From positions 1-57,037 of the forward strand of contig CAZOUM010000009.1 in the NCBI GenBank assembly GCA_964582985.1: 57,037 nt of DNA. Direction: 5' to 3'. The translations under genes and the position numbers were made by a program. The stretch is from CAZQYB01 sp964582985. GTDB lineage: Bacteria; Planctomycetota; Phycisphaerae; Sedimentisphaerales; Anaerobacaceae. Of the stretch, positions 26,108 to 34,593 are shown piece after piece (the stretch's first letter is position 1; each line of letters opens with the position of its first letter). The notes below the pieces were generated by a model, which did no database searches, was not told the origin of the DNA, and worked only from the letters and a program-made list of their open reading frames with translations.

Positions 26108-26926
26108 TTAGGAGGATTTCAGAAGTTTTAACAATTCGGCGTGCACTTTCTTATTGGCCGTCAGTACGTCTAATTCCTCGCCTTCGTAGCTGTCCAAATC
26201 GATAGGAAAGATTTTACCGCCTTGTCGGTCACTGACAATGGCGCCTGCCGTCTCAGCGATTAGTGCCCCCGCTGCGATATCCCACAACTTTGGATGCGAG
26301 ACAATACTCGCGACAAGACTTCCTTTTGCCACGTATGCGAAGTGCAGTGCCGTTGTGCCGAAGTTGCGAAACCGCGTGCGCTCTATGATTTCGCAAGCCC
26401 AAGCGGGCACTCCATCGTCAAAATGGCTGTCCAGGCCGACGCTTGAAAATTTATCCATCGTTTCTTCGCTGGCTGTTATTCGCCTGTTGTTCAGCTGTGC
26501 CTCACCGCCTTTTATGGCGGTGAACATTGAATCTGTGGCCGGCTCGAAAACCGCACCTACAATAGGCTCGTCTTCATACATTGCCGCAAGGCTGACGGCG
26601 AAGAACGGCATACGGTGTGCAAAATTGTTCGTTCCGTCTATCGGGTCAATAGCCCACCAGAGACGCTCATCTCCTCGCGGCGGCTGCTTGAATATTTTGC
26701 CCTCACTGCCTTCCTCGGCGATAAAACCATGGTCCGGATATATTTCCTTGATACGCTCAACGATTATCTGCTGGCATCGTGTGTCCGCCTCGGTTACCAG
26801 TTCCCTGCCCTTTTTTACCGAAGCCTTAATAAAGTTGATTTCTTCCATCGCTCGCTGCCCAGCCAAACGAGCTGCCACAATAGCTGTCTCCAGTATTCGA
26901 CGGAGGTCTCTCTGTTCTAACGCCAT
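26108..26926 (-). CDS. suhB: Inositol monophosphatase family protein
   Basis: A Mg-dependent phosphatase of 272 residues that would hydrolyse inositol-1-phosphate or a related sugar phosphate. The metal-binding motifs are EEGSEG, then WAIDPIDGTNNFAHRMPF, and near the C-terminus WDIAAGALIAETAGA. Length and motif order match SuhB/ImpA. The ATG at 26926 has AAGGGGA upstream; the longer reading from 26956 has no such support. It is divergent from the DUF2752 gene and shares its promoter region. The C25 peptidase follows 136 bp downstream on the same strand but has its own -10 box. The symbol is by family only. Confidence 0.85.
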   Translation of the reverse strand: MALEQRDLRRILETAIVAARLAGQRAMEEINFIKASVKKGRELVTEADTRCQQIIVERIKEIYPDHGFIAEEGSEGKIFKQPPRGDERLWWAIDPIDGTNNFAHRMPFFAVSLAAMYEDEPIVGAVFEPATDSMFTAIKGGEAQLNNRRITASEETMDKFSSVGLDSHFDDGVPAWACEIIERTRFRNFGTTALHFAYVAKGSLVASIVSHPKLWDIAAGALIAETAGAIVSDRQGGKIFPIDLDSYEGEELDVLTANKKVHAELLKLLKSS

Positions 26927-26949
26927 ATATTCCCCTTTGCTATCTTGCC

Positions 26950-26978
26950 TTGACAAAGTTAGTGCTTTCTTCTATTCT
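26950..26978 (+). promoter_or_regulatory. Promoter of the DUF2752 gene, near-leaderless
   Basis: A perfect TTGACA at 26950-26955 and TATTCT at 26973-26978 with a 17-bp spacer. The ATG of the DUF2752 gene (26988) is nine bases after the -10 box, so the mRNA would have almost no leader. No Shine-Dalgarno is present. Confidence 0.6.
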
Positions 26979-27002
26979 AACGTAGTTATGCAAGCAGGCC
27001 AA
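26974..27002 (-). promoter_or_regulatory. Overlapping divergent promoter of suhB
   Basis: On the minus strand TTGGCC at 27002-26997 and TAGAAT at 26979-26974 with a 17-bp spacer. Its -10 box occupies the same bases as the plus-strand TATTCT, so the two promoters should exclude each other. Confidence 0.4.
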
Positions 27003-27452
27003 CAGCTAAATGAACCTAAATTTGCCTATCGCGCATCATTTCGTCAGCGGGTCATAGCTGGGCTTGTTTTCTTTATAGTGGCTGGTTTACTTGGATTGTT
27101 TTGGTTGGCGGCAACGGACAGAATAGATATAAGTTGGTGGTCTGAACCCTGTGGTTTCAAGCAAAGATACGGCCTGCCGTGCCCAACTTGTGGAATGACC
27201 GCTTCAGTGTTTGCCTTTGTCCGCGGTAAAGTTTTCGAGTCTTTTTATACTCAGCCGGCCGCTGCGGTACTCTGTTGTGTTCTGGTTGCTGTGGGATTTT
27301 TGGCTTTTCTTGTTGCGGTTTTTGGAATATATTTTCGGTTCGTAAGGCGTTTTTTTGCCGAAATTAAAGTAAGGCACATAGTGCTGGCGTTGATAGTCGT
27401 TGTTGCTGCCGGCTGGGTCGTAACGCTGGCTCGGGCCATCAGCGGCGGTTAG
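26988..27452 (+). CDS. DUF2752 membrane protein
   Basis: A 154-residue membrane protein with the DUF2752 signature PCGFKQRYGLPCPTCGMTASV, in which CPxCG recurs across the family. Three hydrophobic segments are visible: around residues 23-42, 90-115 and 130-148. Function is unknown; the cysteine motif suggests a redox or metal-linked role. The ATG at 26988 is fixed by the promoter just upstream and by the start of the membrane-protein-like sequence. The in-frame stretch before it is the antisense of suhB and is not coding. A lipoprotein gene follows 44 bases after its stop. Confidence 0.75.
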   Translation: MQAGQQLNEPKFAYRASFRQRVIAGLVFFIVAGLLGLFWLAATDRIDISWWSEPCGFKQRYGLPCPTCGMTASVFAFVRGKVFESFYTQPAAAVLCCVLVAVGFLAFLVAVFGIYFRFVRRFFAEIKVRHIVLALIVVVAAGWVVTLARAISGG

Positions 27453-27496
27453 CCTATCTATATATATATATGCTGTAACAATCTGCACTATTGAAG

Positions 27497-28192
27497 ATGC
27501 TATTGAAACTGACAAAATCACAACATAAGCGCTTTGCAGGATGCGTTTTTGCTGTTCTTACTTCGCTTATCTGCCATGGTGGTTGCGGCGCGGTGGCGGT
27601 CGTGGGTACCCCCACCAGTCACGAAAAGAAAGTTCCTGCTGAATATGACCTTGCCGGCCATAAGCACCGTAGGATATTGGTACTCGTTGAGCAGACGCTC
27701 TGGGTAGGTGTTGAGGTGAATCTTCGCCTTTACCTGACCGAGGCAGTAAACAAAGATCTTGTGAAAAAGGTCGGCATTCGTTCACGTAGCCTGGTTGCCT
27801 ACCGCCGGTTATCTGACTTTCGCTCTAACCGACCTGATTTTTCGTTGCTTCCACCTGCTGAAGTAGGCGCAGCTTTGGGAGCCGATGTGGTCTTGTTAGT
27901 AATGGTCGAAAACTTCCAGCTTCAGGAAATAGCCGATACGGGCTATCACAAAGGGTTTTTGGGGGCACGGGCTGCTCTTATTGACGCTGCGACAGGGAAA
28001 AAAATCTGGCCTGAGTTCACAGGGAGCAAAACTATTAAAGTCGGCTTTGAAATCGGGCAGCGCAGCCCAGAACTTGCTGTCAAGAGACTGGTAAAAGCTT
28101 GCGCACATAGTATTGTGCGGTATCTTTATGATTGTCCGAAGGATAAATTCAAAATCTTCGACGATAAGAGTGATATTGGCTGGGGGGACTGA
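27497..28192 (+). CDS. Putative lipoprotein of unknown function
   Basis: I do not recognise this 231-residue protein. A basic N-terminus and hydrophobic stretch lead to a cysteine in LICHGGCGAVAVV that could be a lipidation site, though histidine at -3 makes the lipobox imperfect. The rest resembles periplasmic alpha/beta domains with alternating strands (RRILVLVEQTLW, DVVLLVMVENFQL) and a GKKIWP turn, of the sort found in CsgG/LPP20-like lipoproteins. An ATG at 27497 is used; TTG at 27491 is also possible. A short TA repeat lies upstream (27459-27470). serA follows after 32 bases. Confidence 0.5.
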   Translation: MLLKLTKSQHKRFAGCVFAVLTSLICHGGCGAVAVVGTPTSHEKKVPAEYDLAGHKHRRILVLVEQTLWVGVEVNLRLYLTEAVNKDLVKKVGIRSRSLVAYRRLSDFRSNRPDFSLLPPAEVGAALGADVVLLVMVENFQLQEIADTGYHKGFLGARAALIDAATGKKIWPEFTGSKTIKVGFEIGQRSPELAVKRLVKACAHSIVRYLYDCPKDKFKIFDDKSDIGWGD

Positions 28193-28224
28193 AAAAGAAA
28201 AGATAAGCTTTTGGGAGGCTCGCA

Positions 28225-29814
28225 ATGCTCAAAATCCTAATCACAGACAAACTTGCACAGGAAGGAATTGATCTACTCAATTCGACAGATGGCATTGAAG
28301 CTGTTGTCAAAACCGGAATAAGTGAAGATGAGCTTGCTGAAACTATTGGTGAGCACGATGGCTTGATTGTTCGAAGCGGCACAAAGGTTACCGCGAAAGT
28401 TTTGGCTGACCCCGGCAGACTAAAGGGTATTGCCCGAGCTGGCGTCGGTGTAGATAACATCGACATTCCTGAAGCGACCAGAAGGGGAATCCTTGTTATG
28501 AATACGCCCGGCGGCAATACCCTCAGCGCCGCAGAACACACTATAGCTTTAATGCTTTCAATGAGCCGAAATGTTGTCCCGGCCTGTAACAGCCTAAAGT
28601 CCGGTGCCTGGGACAGAAAAAAATATATGGGCAACCAGCTCAACGGAAAGGTCCTCGGTGTGATAGGCCTGGGCAGAATCGGTACGGCTGTGGCAAAAAT
28701 GGCAGGGGGGTTCAATATGAAAATACTCGGCTATGACCCGCTTGCCTCGCCTCCTAACGCTGAAAAACTCGGTATTGAGCTTACCGATGACCTTGAAAGA
28801 ATCTTTAAGGAAGCCGACTATATTACCGTACACGTGCCGAGGAATAAGCAGACGGTGAATATGATTGGCTCTAAACAGATCAAAATGATGAAACCGACCG
28901 TCCGATTGATTAACTGCGCACGTGGTGGAATTATTGACGAGGATGCGCTCTACGATGCGCTTGCTGAACGTCGTATCGCCGGTGCTGCGCTGGACGTCTA
29001 TTCCAAAGAGCCGCCGGAAAATACACGCTTCGCCGAACTTGATAACTGTCTCGTTACGCCTCATTTAGGTGCCAGCACAAAAGAGGCCCAAATCGAGGTT
29101 GCAGTCGAGGCTGCTCGGATTCTCGCCGATGCCCTCAAGGGTGGTCCGGTCAGAAATGCAATTAATGCCCCATCTGTCACCGGAGTTATGCTCCCAATCT
29201 TGAGTCAGTACGCTGAACTGGCTCGGCGAATTGGCACACTTGTCAGCACGATTGGACCAGGCCATATAAAGAAGGTTGAAGTCAAGTATCGCGGCTCCAT
29301 CGCTGAGATGCCGTTCGAACCTGTTACTCTCAACTTTGCGATCGGTCTGCTACAGCGGCATTTCGATATGCCCTTAAACATAGTTAATGTCCCCGTCCTG
29401 GCCAAAGAGCGTGGCGTAAGTATCGACGAGACGAAAAATATAGAAGCCAAGGATGTGGCTGCCAGTTTCACCGCGAAAGTCGTTACCGATAAGGTTACGC
29501 GGACCGTAACCGGCTCGGTCTTCGGCCAAACGCTGCTGCGAATTATTGAAATCGATGGGTTCAACATAGAAATGACTCCACAGGGGGCGGTTCTTGTTAT
29601 CTTTAACGACGACAAACCCGGCGTCATCGGTTCCGTTGGCACCGTCTGCGGCAAGCATAACATCAATATCTGCACGATGGGCGTTGGGCAGAAACCTGCC
29701 GAGCAAAAAGCTATTCTTGCCGTCAGTCTCGACAAGGAGCCGGATGCCGACGCTATCGAAGAACTCGGCAAACTTGATTTTGTAAATGAGATTTATATCT
29801 GTGACCTTGACTGA
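28225..29814 (+). CDS. serA: D-3-phosphoglycerate dehydrogenase
   Basis: A 529-residue long-form SerA, the first committed enzyme of serine biosynthesis, converting 3-phosphoglycerate to 3-phosphohydroxypyruvate with NAD. The NAD motif is GVIGLGRIGTAVAK (about 147). Catalytic residues lie in NCARGGIIDEDAL and HLGASTKEAQ. An ASB domain (about 320-450) follows, then a C-terminal ACT domain with IFNDDKPGVIGSVGTVC that would sense serine. GGGAGG precedes the ATG. It is followed at 27 bases by topoisomerase VI B. Confidence 0.95.
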   Translation: MLKILITDKLAQEGIDLLNSTDGIEAVVKTGISEDELAETIGEHDGLIVRSGTKVTAKVLADPGRLKGIARAGVGVDNIDIPEATRRGILVMNTPGGNTLSAAEHTIALMLSMSRNVVPACNSLKSGAWDRKKYMGNQLNGKVLGVIGLGRIGTAVAKMAGGFNMKILGYDPLASPPNAEKLGIELTDDLERIFKEADYITVHVPRNKQTVNMIGSKQIKMMKPTVRLINCARGGIIDEDALYDALAERRIAGAALDVYSKEPPENTRFAELDNCLVTPHLGASTKEAQIEVAVEAARILADALKGGPVRNAINAPSVTGVMLPILSQYAELARRIGTLVSTIGPGHIKKVEVKYRGSIAEMPFEPVTLNFAIGLLQRHFDMPLNIVNVPVLAKERGVSIDETKNIEAKDVAASFTAKVVTDKVTRTVTGSVFGQTLLRIIEIDGFNIEMTPQGAVLVIFNDDKPGVIGSVGTVCGKHNINICTMGVGQKPAEQKAILAVSLDKEPDADAIEELGKLDFVNEIYICDLD

Positions 29815-29841
29815 AGTCATCGCCAGAACGGCTTGAAAAAT

Positions 29842-31578
29842 ATGGCAAAAGCAAAAAAGGCAAAGGTGAAGGCAGCGAAAGCTAAGAAACCCAAAGCAAA
29901 AAAGGCCGGGGCAAAGCCAAAACCGACAAGAAGAACAAAACGAAAGAAGAAATCGAAGATTTCCGCTGCAGGCAAAACAGTTGAAAGTGCAAGCAGACAC
30001 AGAATGGATGTGCCTGCAACGGCGGAATCAATGGCAGCCAGGCAGCGGGCCATAAGTATCAGCGAGTTTTTCGCCAAAAACAGGCATCTTCTCGGCTTTG
30101 ATAATCCCCGCAAGGCCCTTTTAACCGCGGTCAAGGAAGCGGTCGATAACTCGCTTGATGCCTGTGAAGAAGCTCATATCCTGCCCGATTTGACAATCAA
30201 CACAAAACCGCTTGCAGATAACAAGTTTGTATTGACCGTTAAAGACAATGGCCCCGGAATTGTGAAGCAACAGATTCCAAATATCTTTGCCCGATTACTG
30301 TACGGCAGTAAGTTTCACAGCCTAAAGATGAGTCGAGGCCAGCAGGGCATTGGTATATCTGCGGCCGGTATGTACGGCCTGCTAACTACAGGGGAGCCGG
30401 TACAGATTATCTCGCGAACAAACCCGAAAAAGAACGCACATCATTACCGAGTTCAGATTGATACATCGAAAAACAGACCTGAAGTCGTATTAGATGAGGA
30501 ATGTGACTTCGACCTGCCCGTCGGTACAAGTGTCACCATAACTCTTGAAGGAAAATATCAAAGAGGACGCCAATCTGTTGACGAATACATTGCCCAAACC
30601 GCTATGGCTAATCCTCACGCGACCATAAATTACTATGCTCCCGACGGCAATGCTTATAAATATCCGCGGCGAAGTAATGAACTGCCGTTTGCACCAAGGG
30701 AGATTAAACCTCATCCCTACGGCGTCGAGCTGGGGCTGCTGCACAAGATGGCTCGCAATAGTTCCGTCAAGCAGCTCTCTGCTTTCTTGAAGAATGAATT
30801 TTCGAGAGTCAGTCCGCGAGTGGCGAGGCAAATTTGCGAAAAGGCAGAGCTTCGCAGCACACTTAGGCCTTCCAGGATAACCCTAAAGCAGGCAGAGGCG
30901 CTTCACGCGGCAATAAACGAAACGAGAATTATGGCGCCATCCACCGATTGCATAGGCCCGGTTGGAGTTGAAGCGTTGCAAGAAGGACTCAAACGTGTAG
31001 TCAAGGCCGATTTTTATACGGCTTGCTCCCGCAGCCCATCTGTTTACCGAGGCAATCCGTTCCTTATCGAGGCGGCTCTCGCCTACGGGACCAAAAACGG
31101 CAGCGACGGCGACCCTGATAAGGAACCCTCAATGCGGCTCATACGCATCGCCAATCGCGTTCCATTGTTGTATCAGCAGTCGGGCTGTGCGATTTACAAG
31201 TCGGTTCTGGATGTCAACTGGCGAAACTATGCTCTAAGTCAAAGCAAAAGTGCTTTGCCCACCGGGCCGGTTGTCCTGATGGTACACATCGCTTCCGTCT
31301 GGGTCCCATTCACTTCAGAAAGCAAAGAAGCTATCGCTCACTACCCTGAAATTATCAAAGAGATACATTTGGCCGTTCAGGAATGCGGAAGAAAACTGGG
31401 AATCTATCTGCGAAGAAAAAAACGCATCCAGCAGGAATTGGCGAAGCGCAGCTACATCGAAACCTATCTGCCTTTTATCGGCGAAGCTCTACGCGATATT
31501 TTGACGCTGAAACGAAAGCAGGTTGATGTCGTTGTCGCTAAGCTCAAGAAAGTCCTGGAAAAATCCAGAAAAATATAA
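29842..31578 (+). CDS. top6B: DNA topoisomerase VI subunit B
   Basis: A 578-residue GHKL ATPase subunit of topoisomerase VI, a type IIB enzyme mostly found in archaea and plants and only sporadically in bacteria. About 40 Lys/Ala-rich residues at the N-terminus form a disordered DNA-binding-like tail. The Bergerat fold follows: EAVDNSLDACEE (Asn near 103), DNGPGI, and the ATP lid SRGQQGIGISAAGMYG. The switch/transducer part contains NRVPLLYQQSGCAIYKSV. The first ATG of the reading frame body (29842) is used; TTG 29833 precedes it. Subunit A, the cleaving Spo11-like partner, is not in this window. A phosphohexomutase follows 44 bases on. Confidence 0.9.
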   Translation: MAKAKKAKVKAAKAKKPKAKKAGAKPKPTRRTKRKKKSKISAAGKTVESASRHRMDVPATAESMAARQRAISISEFFAKNRHLLGFDNPRKALLTAVKEAVDNSLDACEEAHILPDLTINTKPLADNKFVLTVKDNGPGIVKQQIPNIFARLLYGSKFHSLKMSRGQQGIGISAAGMYGLLTTGEPVQIISRTNPKKNAHHYRVQIDTSKNRPEVVLDEECDFDLPVGTSVTITLEGKYQRGRQSVDEYIAQTAMANPHATINYYAPDGNAYKYPRRSNELPFAPREIKPHPYGVELGLLHKMARNSSVKQLSAFLKNEFSRVSPRVARQICEKAELRSTLRPSRITLKQAEALHAAINETRIMAPSTDCIGPVGVEALQEGLKRVVKADFYTACSRSPSVYRGNPFLIEAALAYGTKNGSDGDPDKEPSMRLIRIANRVPLLYQQSGCAIYKSVLDVNWRNYALSQSKSALPTGPVVLMVHIASVWVPFTSESKEAIAHYPEIIKEIHLAVQECGRKLGIYLRRKKRIQQELAKRSYIETYLPFIGEALRDILTLKRKQVDVVVAKLKKVLEKSRKI

Positions 31579-31622
31579 AAACAGCCTTCTGCGATACGTC
31601 GCAGGATGGCGGGTCAACCGAT

Positions 31623-33014
31623 ATGAGTGGTCAGCTAATAATCAGCATCAGTGGAATGAGGGGCATCGTTGGCGAAAACCTCACTGCCTCTATTGCCGGC
31701 GATTACGGCCGTGCTTTCGGTACATTTCTAAAGCAAGGACAAGCCGGCAGAAAAGAAAAAGTGTCGGTCTGTATCGGACGAGATTCTCGGCCCACCGGCG
31801 AAATGTTGAAGTCAGCGGTGGCGGCTGGATTGTGTGATGTTGGGATTGACGTAGTTGACCTGGGAATAGTAACCACACCTGGCGTCGGTATTATGGTAAA
31901 AGAACTTGGGTGCAGCGGCGGGGTAGTCGTTACCGGTTCGCACAATCCGGCTGAATACAATGGTATAAAATTGCTGCTTGGTAACGCCATCGCTCCCCCT
32001 GCCGATGCTGCTGAGCGAATAAAGCGGTATTTCGTCGATAGGAACTTTTCTCTTGTCGATTCGCCTAATGGTGGCAAAGTTACTTCAAATAAGCAGACCG
32101 GTGTCACGCATATCGGCAAGGTTTTAGCAATAGTTGACAAAGAGGCAATCGCAGCCAGAAAGTTCAAGGTCGTACTCGACAGTGTCAATGGAGCAGGGGG
32201 GCCGGTTACTAAAAAAATGCTGTCTGAGCTTAGTTGCGAAGTGATTGCAATAAATGATGAGCCCACCGGCTTGTTCGCACATGCTCCTGAGCCAATCGCC
32301 GAAAACATTACAGACCTTGGCGCAGTTGTGAAAACTGAAAAGGCGGACATTGGCTTTGCACAAGACCCTGATGCCGACAGAGTGGCAATTGTTGATGAAG
32401 CCGGAACCTACATCGGCGAAGAATATACTCTTGCTCTGGCAGCAAAATATATTTTCAGAAAAAAAAACGGCACGGCGGCGACAAATCTTTCAACCTCAAG
32501 GATGATAGACGATATTGCCGAAAAGGCTGGCGGCCGGGTCATTCGTACCCCTGTTGGCGAGGCCAATGTCGCCGCGGCAATGCTCGAACACAATTGTATC
32601 ATTGGCGGAGAAGGCAACGGCGGAGTAATTGATTTGAGAATCAGTCCGATTCGCGATAGCCTTGTCGGTATTGCTCTTGTTCTGCAATTAATGGCCGAGA
32701 CCTCGGGCCCAAGGACCGGAAATACCATAAGCCAGTTAGCCAGTGAAATCGGCCGCTATTATATGAGAAAGGATAAGTTCGCCGCTGACCAATCGCAGGC
32801 GCTGCAAATCCTGAACTCGGCAAAGAAAGTTTTCACCGATGCAAAGCTCGACACCACCGACGGCTGCCGATTCGATTTTGACGATGGCTGGCTGCACTTG
32901 AGGGCCAGTAATACCGAGCCCGTAATGAGAGTTATAGTTGAGGCAAAGAACCAGCGTACTGCTCAAAGATATATCGATGCGGTTGTGAATATCCGCAAAG
33001 AAATGCTGGATTGA
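31623..33014 (+). CDS. Phosphoglucosamine/phosphomannomutase family protein
   Basis: An alpha-D-phosphohexomutase of 463 residues that would interconvert 1- and 6-phosphates of a hexose or glucosamine. The phosphoserine motif is VVTGSHNPAEYNGIK, the metal loop is DPDADRVAI, the sugar-binding loop is GEGNGGVI, and the phosphate-binding part near the C-terminus is RASNTEPVMRVIVEA. GlmM is the closest well-known relative (GSHNP in place of TASHNP). The cation transporter gene begins four bases after its stop, indicating co-transcription. Substrate cannot be fixed by sequence. Confidence 0.85.
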   Translation: MSGQLIISISGMRGIVGENLTASIAGDYGRAFGTFLKQGQAGRKEKVSVCIGRDSRPTGEMLKSAVAAGLCDVGIDVVDLGIVTTPGVGIMVKELGCSGGVVVTGSHNPAEYNGIKLLLGNAIAPPADAAERIKRYFVDRNFSLVDSPNGGKVTSNKQTGVTHIGKVLAIVDKEAIAARKFKVVLDSVNGAGGPVTKKMLSELSCEVIAINDEPTGLFAHAPEPIAENITDLGAVVKTEKADIGFAQDPDADRVAIVDEAGTYIGEEYTLALAAKYIFRKKNGTAATNLSTSRMIDDIAEKAGGRVIRTPVGEANVAAAMLEHNCIIGGEGNGGVIDLRISPIRDSLVGIALVLQLMAETSGPRTGNTISQLASEIGRYYMRKDKFAADQSQALQILNSAKKVFTDAKLDTTDGCRFDFDDGWLHLRASNTEPVMRVIVEAKNQRTAQRYIDAVVNIRKEMLD

Positions 33015-33018
33015 ATAA

Positions 33019-33918
33019 ATGCATAATCACAAGATTGAAGAAGCGAATAGACAAATAAGATTTGTCACAAACTTAGGCATTGCTGCTAATATAGTTCTTG
33101 CTGCTGTGAAGGTGACCGTTGGTCTTTTGGCTGGGTCGGTAGCCCTCGTTGCCGATGGCATTCATTCGATTTCAGATATGGTTACAGATATTGCTGTTCT
33201 ACTGGGTATTCACTTCGGCTCGAAGCAGCCTGATGAGAGCCACCCGTATGGTCACGGCCGAATTGAAACCTTCGCAGCCGTTTTCATAGGATTGGCTTTG
33301 GCAATTGTCGGGGCAGCTATGATTTACCACGCTGCCGCGGCTATTGCCGCGCAGAGATATATAAGACCCCGTCTTATCGTGCTTTTTGTTGCGACAGCTT
33401 CAATTATTATCAAGGAGTTGCTTTATAAGATAACCAAAAAAGCTGCCATTAAATCGCACAGCTCTGCTCTTTATGCAAACGCCTGGCACCATCGCTCGGA
33501 TGCATTTAGTTCGGTTGCAGTTGTTATAGGGTTTGTATCAATTCGGTGGTTTGGTTTCAATTATGGCGACCAAATGGCCGCAGGCGCGGTCGGCCTGATG
33601 ATAATTTTGGTTGCCATTCAGATAATCGGCGATTGCTTACGCGAGCTGACAGAAAGTGCTGTCGACCAGGACACAGTTGAGCATATAAAAGGTATAGTTA
33701 ACGCTAACTCTTCGATACGCCAGTGGCACAGGCTCAGAACACGAACGGTCGGCAGAGAAGTCTTTCTCGACCTGCACATCCTCGTTGACCCGGACCTGAA
33801 TATAGCAGCCGCTCACGAGATAGCAGAAAGTTTGGAAAATGCCCTGCACGAGCAGATAACCCAGCCGGTCAATATCACCGTGCATATCGAGCCCGACATA
33901 CCGACCCTACGAAAATGA
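33019..33918 (+). CDS. Cation diffusion facilitator transporter
   Basis: A 299-residue CDF-family divalent cation exporter (Zn, Fe, Mn, Co). Six hydrophobic segments are predicted. The zinc-site motifs are VADGIHSISDMVTD in helix 2 and NAWHHRSDAFSS in helix 5, each carrying the expected His/Asp pairs. A cytosolic C-terminal domain of about 90 residues follows (VGREVFLDLHILVDP). HPYGHGRIE after helix 2 is family-typical. It sits four bases behind the mutase gene. Metal specificity is not predictable here. Confidence 0.92.
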   Translation: MHNHKIEEANRQIRFVTNLGIAANIVLAAVKVTVGLLAGSVALVADGIHSISDMVTDIAVLLGIHFGSKQPDESHPYGHGRIETFAAVFIGLALAIVGAAMIYHAAAAIAAQRYIRPRLIVLFVATASIIIKELLYKITKKAAIKSHSSALYANAWHHRSDAFSSVAVVIGFVSIRWFGFNYGDQMAAGAVGLMIILVAIQIIGDCLRELTESAVDQDTVEHIKGIVNANSSIRQWHRLRTRTVGREVFLDLHILVDPDLNIAAAHEIAESLENALHEQITQPVNITVHIEPDIPTLRK

Positions 33919-33991
33919 AGACTCATATTTGTCAACCTTGAGATAAGTCAGGATAAACTTGCCTTTGAGCACCTTTGGAAGTCTTAATCTC

Positions 33992-34135
33992 TAACGCCGT
34001 GTACAGGTTTTTCAAAATGCTGTTTTTAGCTCAAGAACGACGTTGCTTTTTCGATTTTGGTTCAAAAGTTACGTCGGAACCTTGTTTTTTGGTCCAAAAA
34101 CTGAGATTGTTCTCAAAAACTTGTACACAACGTTA
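33992..34135. mobile_element. 144-bp miniature inverted-repeat transposable-like element
   Basis: Imperfect 21-nt terminal inverted repeats, 18 of 21 paired: the left begins TAACGCCGTGTACA and the right ends TGTACACAACGTTA. A 5-bp direct repeat ATCTC lies immediately outside both ends (33987-33991 and 34136-34140). The interior (34013-34114) encodes nothing but has further inverted repeats, such as CGACGT/ACGTCG and two near-palindromes around TTTTGG-TC-CAAAA. Its right end supplies the TAA stop of the Cdd1-like gene. No transposase is present. Confidence 0.65.
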
Positions 34136-34399
34136 ATCTCTATCTTTCCAATTCCACCACTTAAGTAATTCTGCGTTGTGCTCGGTATTTGAGGCGTAGT
34201 ATACCGCGCACCGAAATATGTATAGCACGCATCTATCAACCGGACTTGCTTTTCTTTCACAGAGCCTCTCGTAAAGCTTGTCCGGGTCTTGTTCTTTGAG
34301 CTGACAGGCAGAGTGAATGCCAATCTCCCGCATATATTGGGCAATGCTTTTACCGACACCGGGAATTTGCTGTAACTGTTCCGAAAAGGATTCTTTCAT
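34133..34399 (-). CDS. Cdd1-like helix-hairpin-helix protein (pathogenicity locus family)
   Basis: An 88-residue protein of the Cdd1/'pathogenicity locus' family (PF11731). A helix-hairpin-helix motif, LQQIPGVGKSIAQYMREIGI, is followed by LKEQDPDKLYERLC and the signature DRCVLYIFRCAVYYAS, then LLKWWNWKD. Function is unknown; the HhH suggests nucleic-acid binding. The ATG at 34399 has AAGGAG nine bases upstream and is preferred to 34552. The stop codon lies in the terminal repeat of the adjoining miniature element, so the last residues (after NWKDRD) may have been shortened by insertion. Confidence 0.85.
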   Translation of the reverse strand: MKESFSEQLQQIPGVGKSIAQYMREIGIHSACQLKEQDPDKLYERLCERKASPVDRCVLYIFRCAVYYASNTEHNAELLKWWNWKDRD

Positions 34400-34462
34400 A
34401 CACTTGCTCCTTGGCCCTCTTTTACCCTTGATAAGCTTTCGGACTCTTTTTATAGCGAGAGT

Positions 34463-34491
34463 ATTATATGTGTAACAAGGTCGTTCGTACA
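34463..34491 (-). promoter_or_regulatory. Promoter of the Cdd1-like gene
   Basis: On the minus strand a perfect TATAAT at 34468-34463, with a weak TGTACG at 34491-34486 and a 17-bp spacer. The start would be about 57 nt before the ATG at 34399. Confidence 0.4.
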
Positions 34492-34513
34492 CACTAAATA
34501 CATAGCAAAAGCT

Positions 34514-34542
34514 TTGCAATTGCTCGCCGCATAGGATAGAAT
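34514..34542 (+). promoter_or_regulatory. Promoter of the acyl-CoA operon
   Basis: TTGCAA at 34514-34519 and TAGAAT at 34537-34542 with a 17-bp spacer. Transcription would start near 34549 and cover the three genes up to 39749. Confidence 0.45.
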
Positions 34543-34593
34543 ACGTCATCATTGCTGGGTATGGTGTGTTTTCAGAAAGGACTGACGGCCGTT

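Noticed and set aside
26238..26987. A long N-terminal extension of the DUF2752 protein
   Set aside because: It is antisense to suhB; the promoter at 26950 and the membrane-protein sequence place the start at 26988.
33992..34135. Rho-independent terminator between the CDF and Cdd1-like genes
   Set aside because: The long arms, the 100-nt interior and the flanking ATCTC duplication fit a miniature element better, although it may also terminate transcription.
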